Of a DNA stretch of 64,000 nucleotides, positions 51,838 to 59,720 are shown piece after piece (within the stretch, counting starts at the first letter, position 1; every line of letters begins with the position of its first letter). The notes under the pieces are model-generated. The model made no database searches. It had not been told where the DNA came from and saw nothing but the letters and a program-made list of their open reading frames with translations. A program made the translations under genes and the position numbers. The stretch is from assembly GCF_030813715.1 (NCBI RefSeq), contig NZ_JAUSUZ010000001.1, positions 1,612,001-1,676,000 on the forward strand, written 5' to 3'. The DNA is from Catenuloplanes indicus. GTDB lineage: Bacteria > Actinomycetota > Actinomycetes > Mycobacteriales > Micromonosporaceae.

Positions 51838-52704
51838 TCACGGTGCCGGGTCGGTCCGCGGGCGTGCCGCGCCGGCCTCGTCGGTCAGCAGGTGCTCCAG
51901 TTCGGTGAACAGCCCGGAGGGTTCCGGGTGGCCGCGGGCGACCCGGCGCAGCGCCACGAACGCCCGGCCGGCGAGCGCGTCCCAGCGCTCCAGTTGCGCG
52001 GTCAGCCCGGCGTGCGGCGTACCGGTCCGTTCGCGGAACGCGTGGTGCAGCTTGCGGGACCGGGCCAGCAGCCACGTCTCCACCGCGAAGCGTTCCGTCG
52101 CGGCGGTCCGGTCCGGGTGTTCGGCGTACGCCCGCGGGTAGTCGCCGGGCGGTGCGAGGTCCGCCGCGGGCGCGGCGCTGGGCGGGCCGGCCGGATCGGC
52201 GGCCAGGACCCGTACGGTCGCGTCGGGTGGCAACTCGTCCCAGGCGAGGTGCCAGCGGCCGGGTGCGGCCGTGCCCCAGGGCGTCTGGTTGTGGTAGGCG
52301 TCGGTGACCATCGCCGCCGGCCCGGACGGCTCGACCAGGTAGCTGTGCTCCATGTGCCGGCGCCGGTAGTACGGCAGCCACGGCATCGCCGCCGAGTCCG
52401 CCACCACGTAGAGCCGGCCGTGTTCGGCGGCCAGCGCCCGGATGCCGTCCGGCGCCACGTTCGCGTACTCGGCGACCGTGTACAGCCCCAGCCGCCGGCC
52501 GGCTTCGGCGAGTTGCGGTGCCAGCGGCGGCTCCACGGTGGGTAGCCCGCCGTCACCGGGAAGCGGCCGGAACCTCAGCACGGCGCCCATCGCCAGGTGC
52601 GTGCCGGGCCCGTGACGGTGGTCGGCGAGCACCGCGAGATTGGCCTGTATGCAATCGAGTAATTCCGCTCGCACGGTGGCCGGATCGCTAATGACGGGGT
52701 TCAT
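51838..52704 (-). CDS. BtrH-like putative cysteine acyltransferase B
   Basis: This 288-residue protein is a distant paralogue of the one encoded at 48953. It has Cys in ELLDCIQANLAVLADHRHG, His in YRRRHMEHSYLVEPSG, and an Asp/Asn-rich stretch MVTDAYHNQTPWGTAAP. The order of candidate Cys, His and Asp residues fits a papain-like transferase of the BtrH type that would release an acyl group from an ACP to an amine. It is the first gene of the leftward operon; a GAGGAGGGAAAA ribosome-binding site precedes its ATG at 52704. The family assignment is tentative. Confidence 0.5.
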   Translation of the reverse strand: MNPVISDPATVRAELLDCIQANLAVLADHRHGPGTHLAMGAVLRFRPLPGDGGLPTVEPPLAPQLAEAGRRLGLYTVAEYANVAPDGIRALAAEHGRLYVVADSAAMPWLPYYRRRHMEHSYLVEPSGPAAMVTDAYHNQTPWGTAAPGRWHLAWDELPPDATVRVLAADPAGPPSAAPAADLAPPGDYPRAYAEHPDRTAATERFAVETWLLARSRKLHHAFRERTGTPHAGLTAQLERWDALAGRAFVALRRVARGHPEPSGLFTELEHLLTDEAGAARPRTDPAP

Positions 52705-53002
52705 TTTCCCTCCTCGTCGACGACACGGAACAAGTGAACGAGCAACAGCGTATCCGCCTTTTCAGCTATTCGCGCACGTCATGAGCCGAATACCGATAGA
52801 GGATCTCTATGGGAGGATCAGCCAACACTTCCGGCCGTGGTTTAAAAATGAGAACGTCCACAGATCAGGCATTCTTCGCGATGCCTATCGGGTCATTTCG
52901 CGAGCTTATCGGAGATGCTTGCGCCAACCGGGCCCGCATCGGGGAAGCGACGATACGGTGAGCCAGGCCGCCGCTCCTCACTCGACACCGGAGGAAAGTC
53001 GT
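52705..53002. other. Divergent promoter region of the two central operons
   Basis: No gene is supported. The region is markedly A/T-richer than its surroundings (for example GGTTTAAAAATGAGAACG near 52839-52856), which fits promoters for both the leftward nine-gene operon and the rightward radical SAM operon. A pair of TATCGG motifs near 52890-52915 lies about 21 bp apart. The GAGGAAAG before 53003 is the ribosome-binding site of the radical SAM gene. Confidence 0.5.
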
Positions 53003-54340
53003 ATGACCCAGTTGGTCGCCAGCTCCCCGGAAACCGGTCGCTTTCGCGCATTCGGGCCGCGGCACATCAACGAGATCGCCGCACGATACCGGCTGCCCGA
53101 GCAGGCGCGGGAAACCGTGCGGCTGCTATCGAGAGTATTGCCGTTCCGGGTGAACGAGTACGTACTGTCCGAACTTGTCGACTGGGATCGCGTACCGGAT
53201 GATCCGATATTCCGGATGGTCTTTCCGCAGCCGGGGATGCTGTCCGATGACGACGTGCGGATGCTGGCGGCGGTGGACGAGCGCGACCGGGCCCGGATGG
53301 CGGAGGTGGTGCGCGACATCCGCGGGCGGCTCAACCCCCACCCGTCCGGGCAACGCGAGCACAACGTGCCCAGCCTGGACGGTGAGCGGCTGGCCGGCCT
53401 GCAGCACAAGTACCGCGAGACGGTGCTCTATTTCCCGGGCCAGGGACAGACGTGTCACGCGTACTGCACCTACTGCTTCCGGTGGGCACAGTTCATCGGC
53501 GATGCGGACCTGCGGTTCGCCGCTCCCGGACCGGAGCGGCTGGTCGCCTATCTGCGCCGCCATCCCGAGGTCACCGACGTACTGGTCACCGGCGGCGATC
53601 CGATGGTGATGTCGACCGAGCGGCTGCGCGAGCACCTGGAGCCGATCCTGGCCGTCGACACGGTGCGCACGATCCGGATCGGCACGAAGTCCATCTCGTA
53701 CTGGCCGCACCGATTCGTCGGCGACCGCGACGCCGACGACGCCCTTCGGCTGTTCGACCAGGTGGTCGCCAGCGGCCGGCAGATGGCCGTGATGGCGCAC
53801 TTCAGCCATGTGCGTGAGGTGGAGACCGACACCGCTCGCGAGGCCGTGTCCCGCATCCGGTCCACCGGAGCGTCGGTGTACTGCCAGGCACCGATGGTGG
53901 CGAACGTCAACGACCAGGCCGGCGTCTGGACCGATCTGTGGACGGCGGAGCTCGGCCTCGGCGCGGTGCCGTACTACATGTTCGTCGAGCGGGACACCGG
54001 GCCGTACGAGTACTTCAAGGTGCCGCTGGCCCGGGCGGTCGAGATCTTCCACGCCGCCTACCGCCGCCTGCCCGGCCTGGCCCGCACGGTCCGCGGGCCG
54101 GTGATGTCCGCCACCCCGGGCAAGGTGCTCGTCGACAGCGTCGAGCAGACCCCGCAGGGCCGCTGGTTCCGGCTTCGGCTGGTGCAGGCCCGCGACCCCG
54201 CCCTGGTCGGCCGGCCGTTCCGGGCCCGGTTCTCCACCAGTGCCGCCTGGCTCAGCGACCTGGAGCTCGATCCGGCGACCCCGGCCGACATCGCGGCGGC
54301 GGTCGGCCCGCACACCCGAGCAACCGGAGGTTCCCGATGA
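53003..54340 (+). CDS. KamA-family radical SAM aminomutase-like enzyme
   Basis: This 445-residue enzyme has the radical SAM cluster motif CHAYCTYC (C151, C155, C158), continuing FRWAQFIGDADLRF, followed by VTDVLVTGGDPMVMSTERL (the GGDP SAM-binding motif) and YFKVPLARAVEIFHAAYRR. The layout is that of lysine 2,3-aminomutase relatives, which use PLP and SAM to move an alpha-amino group to the beta carbon; a Lys in SATPGKVLVDS may bind PLP. Its own cysteine motif is not the classical KamA one, so the substrate may differ. It starts the rightward four-gene operon and overlaps the aminotransferase gene by 4 bp. Confidence 0.85.
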   Translation: MTQLVASSPETGRFRAFGPRHINEIAARYRLPEQARETVRLLSRVLPFRVNEYVLSELVDWDRVPDDPIFRMVFPQPGMLSDDDVRMLAAVDERDRARMAEVVRDIRGRLNPHPSGQREHNVPSLDGERLAGLQHKYRETVLYFPGQGQTCHAYCTYCFRWAQFIGDADLRFAAPGPERLVAYLRRHPEVTDVLVTGGDPMVMSTERLREHLEPILAVDTVRTIRIGTKSISYWPHRFVGDRDADDALRLFDQVVASGRQMAVMAHFSHVREVETDTAREAVSRIRSTGASVYCQAPMVANVNDQAGVWTDLWTAELGLGAVPYYMFVERDTGPYEYFKVPLARAVEIFHAAYRRLPGLARTVRGPVMSATPGKVLVDSVEQTPQGRWFRLRLVQARDPALVGRPFRARFSTSAAWLSDLELDPATPADIAAAVGPHTRATGGSR

Positions 54341-55629
54341 CCGCTCTCGCCGCACCGCCCCGCCGCTGGCGTACCTCACCCAATCTGGCGATCAACGAGA
54401 TGGTGGCCCGGAGGCGTGCCGCCGGTGAGCAGATCGTGCACCTCGGGTTCGGCGAGGCTCGGCTGCCGGCCTCGGAACCGTTGCTGCGGCGGCTCGTCGA
54501 CGGGGCCGGCCGCAACACGTACGGCCCGGTCGCCGGCACGCCGGAGCTACGCGCGGCCGTCGCGGGGTACTTCGGCCGCCGCCGGCTGGCGACCGATCCG
54601 GAGCAGGTGGTGGCCGGGCCCGGCAGCAAACCGCTGCTGATGGCGCTGAACCTGGTACTGCCGGGCGACGTGCTGCTGCCCCGGCCGTGCTGGAACTCGT
54701 ACGCGCCGCAGGCCGCGCTGGCCGGCAAGCGCGCGTTCGGGGTGCCGATCCCGGCTGAGTGCGGCGGGGTACCGGATCCGGACGGCCTGCGCCGGGCGAT
54801 CCAGGCGGCCCGCGCCGGTGGCGGCGACCCGCGCACGCTCGTGCTGACCGTCCCGGACAACCCGACCGGCACGGTCGCTCCGCCCGCCCTGATCCGCCGC
54901 CTGTGCGCGATCGCCGAGGAGGAGGACCTGCTGCTGATCTCCGACGAGATCTACCGCGATCTCGTGCACGACCCGCACACCACGCCGGTGCTCAGCCCCG
55001 CCGAGGTGCTGCCGGAGCGGACCGTGATCGCCACCGGGCTGTCCAAGAGTCTCGCCCTGGGCGGTTGGCGGATCGGCGTGATCCGGGTGCCGGCCGGCCC
55101 GCGCGGTGAACAGCTGCGCGACGGGGTGGTCTCGGTGGCCAGCGAGGTGTGGTCCAGCCTGGCCGGGCCGATGCAGGAGGTCGCGGCGTACGCCTACGGG
55201 GAACCACCGGAGATCCGCGACCGGCTGCACACGTGTGCCCGGTTGCACGGCGCACTGGCCCGGGCCGTGCACGGCCTGCTGGTGCGCGCGGGCGCCGAGT
55301 GCCGGCCGCCGACCGCGGGTTTCTACGTCTATCCGGACTTCGCACCGATGCGGGCGACGCTGGCCCGGCGCGGGGTGACCGACTCGGCTTCGCTGCAGCG
55401 GTTCCTGCTCGATGAGGCGGGCATCGCGGTCCTCGGCGGTGCCCAGCTCGGCGACGACCCGGCGGCACTGCGGTTCAAGGCCGCCACCAGCACGTTGTAC
55501 GGCGAGACCCGCAACGAGCAGGAGGCGGCACTGGCCGCGGCCGACCCGGCCGCACTGCCGCACATCGCCACGGTCCTGAACCGGATCGAGGCGGGCCTGG
55601 ACCGGCTCTGCGCGGGCGGGATCCGATGA
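54337..55629 (+). CDS. Class I/II PLP-dependent aminotransferase
   Basis: This 430-residue fold-type I enzyme shows the aspartate-aminotransferase-family motifs LVLTVPDNPTGTVAPP, LLISDEIYRDLVHD (Asp that pairs with the PLP ring) and the PLP-binding Lys in ATGLSKSLALGGWRIG. The C-terminal domain has GAECRPPTAGFYVYPDFAP. It would interconvert an amino acid and a keto acid, possibly downstream or upstream of the aminomutase. It is translationally coupled to the radical SAM gene (ATGA) and to the ACP gene that follows. Confidence 0.9.
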   Translation: MTALAAPPRRWRTSPNLAINEMVARRRAAGEQIVHLGFGEARLPASEPLLRRLVDGAGRNTYGPVAGTPELRAAVAGYFGRRRLATDPEQVVAGPGSKPLLMALNLVLPGDVLLPRPCWNSYAPQAALAGKRAFGVPIPAECGGVPDPDGLRRAIQAARAGGGDPRTLVLTVPDNPTGTVAPPALIRRLCAIAEEEDLLLISDEIYRDLVHDPHTTPVLSPAEVLPERTVIATGLSKSLALGGWRIGVIRVPAGPRGEQLRDGVVSVASEVWSSLAGPMQEVAAYAYGEPPEIRDRLHTCARLHGALARAVHGLLVRAGAECRPPTAGFYVYPDFAPMRATLARRGVTDSASLQRFLLDEAGIAVLGGAQLGDDPAALRFKAATSTLYGETRNEQEAALAAADPAALPHIATVLNRIEAGLDRLCAGGIR

Positions 55630-55895
55630 GCGCCCCGGCCGCCGAGGTACGGGACGCCGTGATCCGCACCGTGAGCGCGGTCCTGGCGGTCGACGAGCGA
55701 ACCGTGGCCGGCACCGCGAGCCTGACCGACATCGACCGGTTCAACTCGTTCCGCATGGTGGAGATCGTCGAGCGGCTGGAGTCCGAACTCGGCGTGGAGA
55801 TCGACGCGGACGACCTGATCCCCGAGAACCTGCGGCACGTGGACCGGCTGAGCCGGCTGTTCGCGGCCGCCCGGCAACGAACGGAGCGATCATGA
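55626..55895 (+). CDS. Acyl/peptidyl carrier protein 3
   Basis: This 89-residue carrier protein has the modification site TDIDRFNSFRMVEIVERLES, with NSF at the position of DSL. The surrounding helix pattern and the distal VEIDADDLIPENLRHVDRLS fit ACPs. It is coupled by 4-bp overlaps to the aminotransferase and to the acyl-ACP dehydrogenase, so its cargo is probably desaturated by the latter. Confidence 0.85.
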   Translation: MSAPAAEVRDAVIRTVSAVLAVDERTVAGTASLTDIDRFNSFRMVEIVERLESELGVEIDADDLIPENLRHVDRLSRLFAAARQRTERS

Positions 55896-57067
55896 CCGTC
55901 GCACCGGCCCGTACCTCGGCCGCCGACATCCTGTCGCGTCTTCCCGGCGTACGGGAGGTGGTCCGCGAGCACGCCGCCCGGTGCGATCGGGACGCGGTCT
56001 TCCCCGAGGCGGCTCTGACCGCGTTGCGCCGCAGTGGGCTGCTCGGCCTGACCGTGCCGGCCGGCGACGGCGGGCCCGGTGGCACGCTGGCGCAGATGCT
56101 GCACGCCTCGGCCGAGCTGTCCCGGGACTGCACGTCGGTCGGAATGATCTTCACGATGCACTGTCAGCAGGTGGACGCGCTGGTCCGGTACGGTTCGCCG
56201 CGGCTGCGGGCCGAACTGCTGCCCCGGATCGTGCGCGGAGAGCTCTACCTCGGCTCGGTGACCACCGAGCCGAAGGGCGGTGGTCACCTGCTCACCTCCT
56301 CGGCCCGGCTGCACGGCGACGCCGCGGCACTGACCGTCGACCGGATCGCGCCCGTGCTGACCGGCGGCGGATACGCGGACGGTTTCCTCATCACCATGCA
56401 GGCCCCCGGTGCACGCTCGCCCGGCGAGGTGTCGCTGGTCTACGCCGCCCGGGACCAGCTGGCGGTCACCCCGGCGGGCGGCTGGGATCCGCTCGGTATG
56501 CGCGCCACCGCCAGCGGTGCCATGCGGCTGTGCGGCGAGATACCCGGTGATCAGGTCATCGGGGAGCACGGCCGGTTCCGTGACATCGCGGTGGCGGTGT
56601 TCGGCCCACTGGCACACCTGGGCTGGGCCGCATGCTGGCTGGGCGCCGCGGACGGCGCGCTGGCCCGCACGGTTCGGCTGCTGCGCAGCCCGGCGGAGCG
56701 TGGGAGGACCGGATCGGAGACCGCCCGGCGCCGGCTGTCCCGGGTACGTCAGCGGCTGGACACCGTGCACGCGCTGATCCAGCACGCCTGCGGGGTACTG
56801 ACCGCCGGCGTCGAGAACGTCACCGCTCCCCCCGCCCAGCTGCTGCTCAACGCGGTCAAGCTGACCGCGTCGGAGCAGTGCCTGGCCGCCGTCGACGACC
56901 TGGTGGAGCTGGCCGGGCTGCGGCACGGCTATCAGCGCGGGTCGGAGCTGGGCCTGGAGCGGACACTGCGGGACCTGCGGTCGGCATCGCTGAATTACAG
57001 CAACGACCGGCTGCACGACGCGGACGGAGTGCTGGTGATGCTGGACCGGGAGGTCCGCCATGTCTGA
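55892..57067 (+). CDS. Acyl-CoA/ACP dehydrogenase-like flavoprotein 2
   Basis: This 391-residue protein has the acyl-CoA dehydrogenase fold: the N-terminal FPEAALTALRRSGLLGLTVP, a middle domain with LYLGSVTTEPKGGGHL and ADGFLITMQAPGARSPGEVS, and the C-terminal LERTLRDLRSASLNYSND. As with its counterpart at 50466, it directly follows an ACP gene, pointing to oxidation of a carrier-bound chain. It ends the rightward operon and is convergent with the MFS gene only 4 bp away. Confidence 0.87.
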   Translation: MTVAPARTSAADILSRLPGVREVVREHAARCDRDAVFPEAALTALRRSGLLGLTVPAGDGGPGGTLAQMLHASAELSRDCTSVGMIFTMHCQQVDALVRYGSPRLRAELLPRIVRGELYLGSVTTEPKGGGHLLTSSARLHGDAAALTVDRIAPVLTGGGYADGFLITMQAPGARSPGEVSLVYAARDQLAVTPAGGWDPLGMRATASGAMRLCGEIPGDQVIGEHGRFRDIAVAVFGPLAHLGWAACWLGAADGALARTVRLLRSPAERGRTGSETARRRLSRVRQRLDTVHALIQHACGVLTAGVENVTAPPAQLLLNAVKLTASEQCLAAVDDLVELAGLRHGYQRGSELGLERTLRDLRSASLNYSNDRLHDADGVLVMLDREVRHV

Positions 57068-57071
57068 ACGG

Positions 57072-58250
57072 TCAGCGCGCGGCGGGCTCGGTCACGTGGT
57101 GCCGGATACCGCCGCCGGCCAGCGCCAGCAACGCGGACGCGACGACCAGGGTCCACAGCGCCCAGCGGAGGCCGAACTCCCCGGCCAGCAGACCGATCAA
57201 CGGCGGACCGATGAAGTACGCGGGCCATTGGCCGAGCACCGCGACGGAGACGCCCTCCTCGGAGGTCAGGCCGGGTTGCCGACCGGCATAGCTCATCACG
57301 GTCGGAGTGACGCAGCCGAGCCCCAGCCCGAGCACCGCGAATCCGGCGAACACCGCAGGCGCGTGCGGCACGGCCAGCGCCAGGGCCAGCCCGGCTCCCG
57401 CGACGGCCACCGAGAGCCGGAGGAAACGCAGGCGTCCGATCCGGTCCGCGATCCGGTCACCGAAGAAGCGCGCCGCCGTGATGGCCAGCGAGTAGCAGGT
57501 GAACGTCACCGCACCGGCCGCGGCCGCCGCACCGACCGAGTCGACGGTGTAGATGGCGCTCCACTGCCCGGCGGCGCTCTCGGTCATCGAGGCGAGGAAC
57601 GCCATCCCGGCGAGCAGCCCGAGCTGGGGCGTGAGCCGGTCCCGCAGCCGGCGCCGGCGACGGTCGTCCGCGGGGCCCGGCGCGGGGTCGTCCGGCAGCC
57701 GGCGCCCGGTCGCGACGAGCAGCACGCCGAGCACGACGGTGTTGAGCGTGAACTGCACCTGCGGTGTGATCCCGTTGGCGGCTGCCACGCTGCCGAGCAG
57801 GCCGCCGGCCAGCGTGCCACCGCTGAAACAGGCATGGAACGTGGACATCAGGGCCCGGCCGTACCGCCGCTCCACCTCCACGGCCTGCGCGTTGACCGGA
57901 GTGGCCAGCAGGTTCGCCGCGAAGCCCCAGACGAACAGCGTGCACACCAGCGCGGCGGGCGCGGTCGAGCCGGCCATCAGCGGGCCGTTGACGAGCAGCA
58001 GCGACGCACCGGCGAGGGTGAGCCGGCTCTTGCGTACGCGCCCGACCAGGACCGTCACCAGCACGAGGGAGAGCAGCTGCCCGGCGGTGGTCGCGGTGGT
58101 CACGAGTCCCCAGCCGGTGTCGCCCAGCCCGACGGCACGCCGCACGTCGGGAATGCGGGAACTCCAGTTACCGATGATCGAGCCCATGATGCAGAAGCAG
58201 ACGGCCACCGCGAGCCGTGCCCGTCGATCCACGGCCTGCTGAACGTCCAT
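57072..58250 (-). CDS. MFS-family exporter
   Basis: This 392-residue integral membrane protein has about 12 predicted helices and the MFS loop motifs SRIPDVRRAVGLGDTGWGLV and FGDRIADRIGRLRFLRLS. It resembles bacterial drug-export or FsrA-type permeases. In this location it is the likely exporter of, and self-resistance factor for, the cluster product. It is transcribed divergently from the DOI aminotransferase gene from the 189-bp region at 58251-58439 and ends tail-to-tail with the dehydrogenase gene. Confidence 0.88.
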   Translation of the reverse strand: MDVQQAVDRRARLAVAVCFCIMGSIIGNWSSRIPDVRRAVGLGDTGWGLVTTATTAGQLLSLVLVTVLVGRVRKSRLTLAGASLLLVNGPLMAGSTAPAALVCTLFVWGFAANLLATPVNAQAVEVERRYGRALMSTFHACFSGGTLAGGLLGSVAAANGITPQVQFTLNTVVLGVLLVATGRRLPDDPAPGPADDRRRRRLRDRLTPQLGLLAGMAFLASMTESAAGQWSAIYTVDSVGAAAAAGAVTFTCYSLAITAARFFGDRIADRIGRLRFLRLSVAVAGAGLALALAVPHAPAVFAGFAVLGLGLGCVTPTVMSYAGRQPGLTSEEGVSVAVLGQWPAYFIGPPLIGLLAGEFGLRWALWTLVVASALLALAGGGIRHHVTEPAAR

Positions 58251-58360
58251 GTCGGTCTCCCGGGCGTAGCGGGCGGTATGCCGGGCCGACGGTACCGGCG
58301 ATCGACGCGGCGCGCAGAGATCAACCCACTATGGCGGCACCGAAGGCTGTATCTAGCAGC

Positions 58361-58391
58361 CGATGTATGTCCGATGTATGCCCCATATATC
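58361..58391 (+). promoter_or_regulatory. SARP-type direct repeats with 11-bp period
   Basis: CGATGTATG occurs at 58361-58369 and again at 58372-58380, exactly 11 bp apart. A degenerate third copy CCATATATC at 58383-58391 overlaps a likely -10 (ATATAT, 58385-58390). SARP regulators bind direct repeats at 11-bp period just upstream of the -10 box. The site is 49 bp before the DOI aminotransferase gene. Confidence 0.6.
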
Positions 58392-58439
58392 GGCACAAAG
58401 CAATGTCCGAGTCGTTGATACCCGATGGGAGACGCCCCC

Positions 58440-59711
58440 ATGGTTCAGACCACCAGCGTTGCGACACTCGCCGTGGACGGCGGCGATCCGGTGCGCGATC
58501 CGGCACGGCGATGGCCGGAGTGGCCGGTACCGGCGCCGGGCCTGCTCGAGTCTCTGGGCACAGTGGTGCGCAGCGGCCGCTGGGCGATCAGCAGCCCCGG
58601 CCACGGCAACCTCTTCGAGCGCCGATTCGCCCGGCTGTGGTCGGCGTACGTCGGCACCCGGCACTGCGTGCCCACCGACCACGGGTCCAGCGCCCTGGTG
58701 ATCGCGCTGGAGTCACTCGGCCTCGATCCCGGCGACCGGGTGCTGGTGCCCGCGCTGACCTGGACCGCGTCGGCGACCGCGGTGCTCCGCGCCGGCCTGC
58801 TCCCGGTACTGACCGATGTCGACCCGGCCACCGGCACCATCGGCCCGGAGCACCTCGACCCGGCCGTCGGCGCACGCGCGGCGATCGTGGTCCACTGGGC
58901 GTGCGCGATGGCCGACGTACCGGCGATCACCGCGGTCGCGGACGGCCTCGGCATCACGGTGATCGAGGATGCCGCCCAGGCGCACGGCGCACGGTGGCTC
59001 GGCCGGCCCGCGGGTTCTCTGGGCCGGCTCGGCTGCTTCAGCATGCAGCACGCCAAGGTCCTGACCTGCGGGGAGGGTGGCGCGGTGGTCACCGACAGCG
59101 ATGAACTGGATCGCCGGCTACAGGAGCTGCGGGCCGACTCGCGCCGTTACCGCGCGCCGCACGAGACAGGTGCGCTGGAGCTGGCCGAGACGGCCGGGGT
59201 GATGGGCGCGAATTTCTGCCTCAGCGAATTCGGTGCGGCGGTCCTGTGCAGTCAGCTCGGTCTGCTCGACGATCAGCACGAGACCCGCAACCGCAACTAC
59301 CGCCTGCTCGACGATCTGCTGTCCGGGATAGACGGCGTCCGCCTGCTGGCGCACCGTCCCGAGCAGGACCGGCTGTCGCTCTACGAGGTGCCGATCGTCT
59401 TCGAGGACCTCCCGCCCGGACGGGACAACCGGTGGGTCGCCGCGGCACTCGCCGCCGAACTGGGTACCCGGGTCTATCCGCCGCGGGTGCCGCTGCACCG
59501 CAGCCCGCTGCTGCGGCCGTCGACCAAGCCCGCCCTGGCTCCGCTGGCCGCCGAGTTCGGCCGGCTGCACGCCGGACGCCGGTTCCCCGGCGCGGAGCAC
59601 CTGGCCGGGCACGCCGTGCTGCTGCACCACAGCGCTTTCCTCGGTCCGGCGGAGGACATGGTCGACGTGGCGGCGGCGGTCGGCAAGGTCGCCGCCGGCC
59701 GGCCGCTCTGA
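58440..59711 (+). CDS. 2-Deoxy-scyllo-inosose aminotransferase (DegT/DnrJ/EryC1 family, BtrS/StsC type)
   Basis: This 423-residue PLP enzyme matches the aminocyclitol aminotransferases: PEWPVPAPGLLESLGTVVRS at the start, SGRWAISSPGHGNLFERRFA, LVPALTWTASATAVLRAGLL, the catalytic Lys in FSMQHAKVLTCGEGGAVV, LQELRADSRRYR and GANFCLSEFGAAVLCSQLG. BtrS/StsC-type enzymes transfer the amino group of glutamine to 2-deoxy-scyllo-inosose or scyllo-inosose. With the DOI synthase-like protein in this cluster, DOI is the expected substrate, giving 2-deoxy-scyllo-inosamine. The ATG at 58440 has GGGAG 8 bp upstream; an ATG at 58425 lacks one. Confidence 0.87.
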   Translation: MVQTTSVATLAVDGGDPVRDPARRWPEWPVPAPGLLESLGTVVRSGRWAISSPGHGNLFERRFARLWSAYVGTRHCVPTDHGSSALVIALESLGLDPGDRVLVPALTWTASATAVLRAGLLPVLTDVDPATGTIGPEHLDPAVGARAAIVVHWACAMADVPAITAVADGLGITVIEDAAQAHGARWLGRPAGSLGRLGCFSMQHAKVLTCGEGGAVVTDSDELDRRLQELRADSRRYRAPHETGALELAETAGVMGANFCLSEFGAAVLCSQLGLLDDQHETRNRNYRLLDDLLSGIDGVRLLAHRPEQDRLSLYEVPIVFEDLPPGRDNRWVAAALAAELGTRVYPPRVPLHRSPLLRPSTKPALAPLAAEFGRLHAGRRFPGAEHLAGHAVLLHHSAFLGPAEDMVDVAAAVGKVAAGRPL

Positions 59712-59720
59712 GGAGGGACG

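Noticed and set aside
52880-52920. TATCGG motifs as SARP repeats for the central divergent operons
   Set aside because: Spacing is about 21 bp, the middle copy is poor, and the sequence does not match the repeat at 58361. It is noted only as a possibility.
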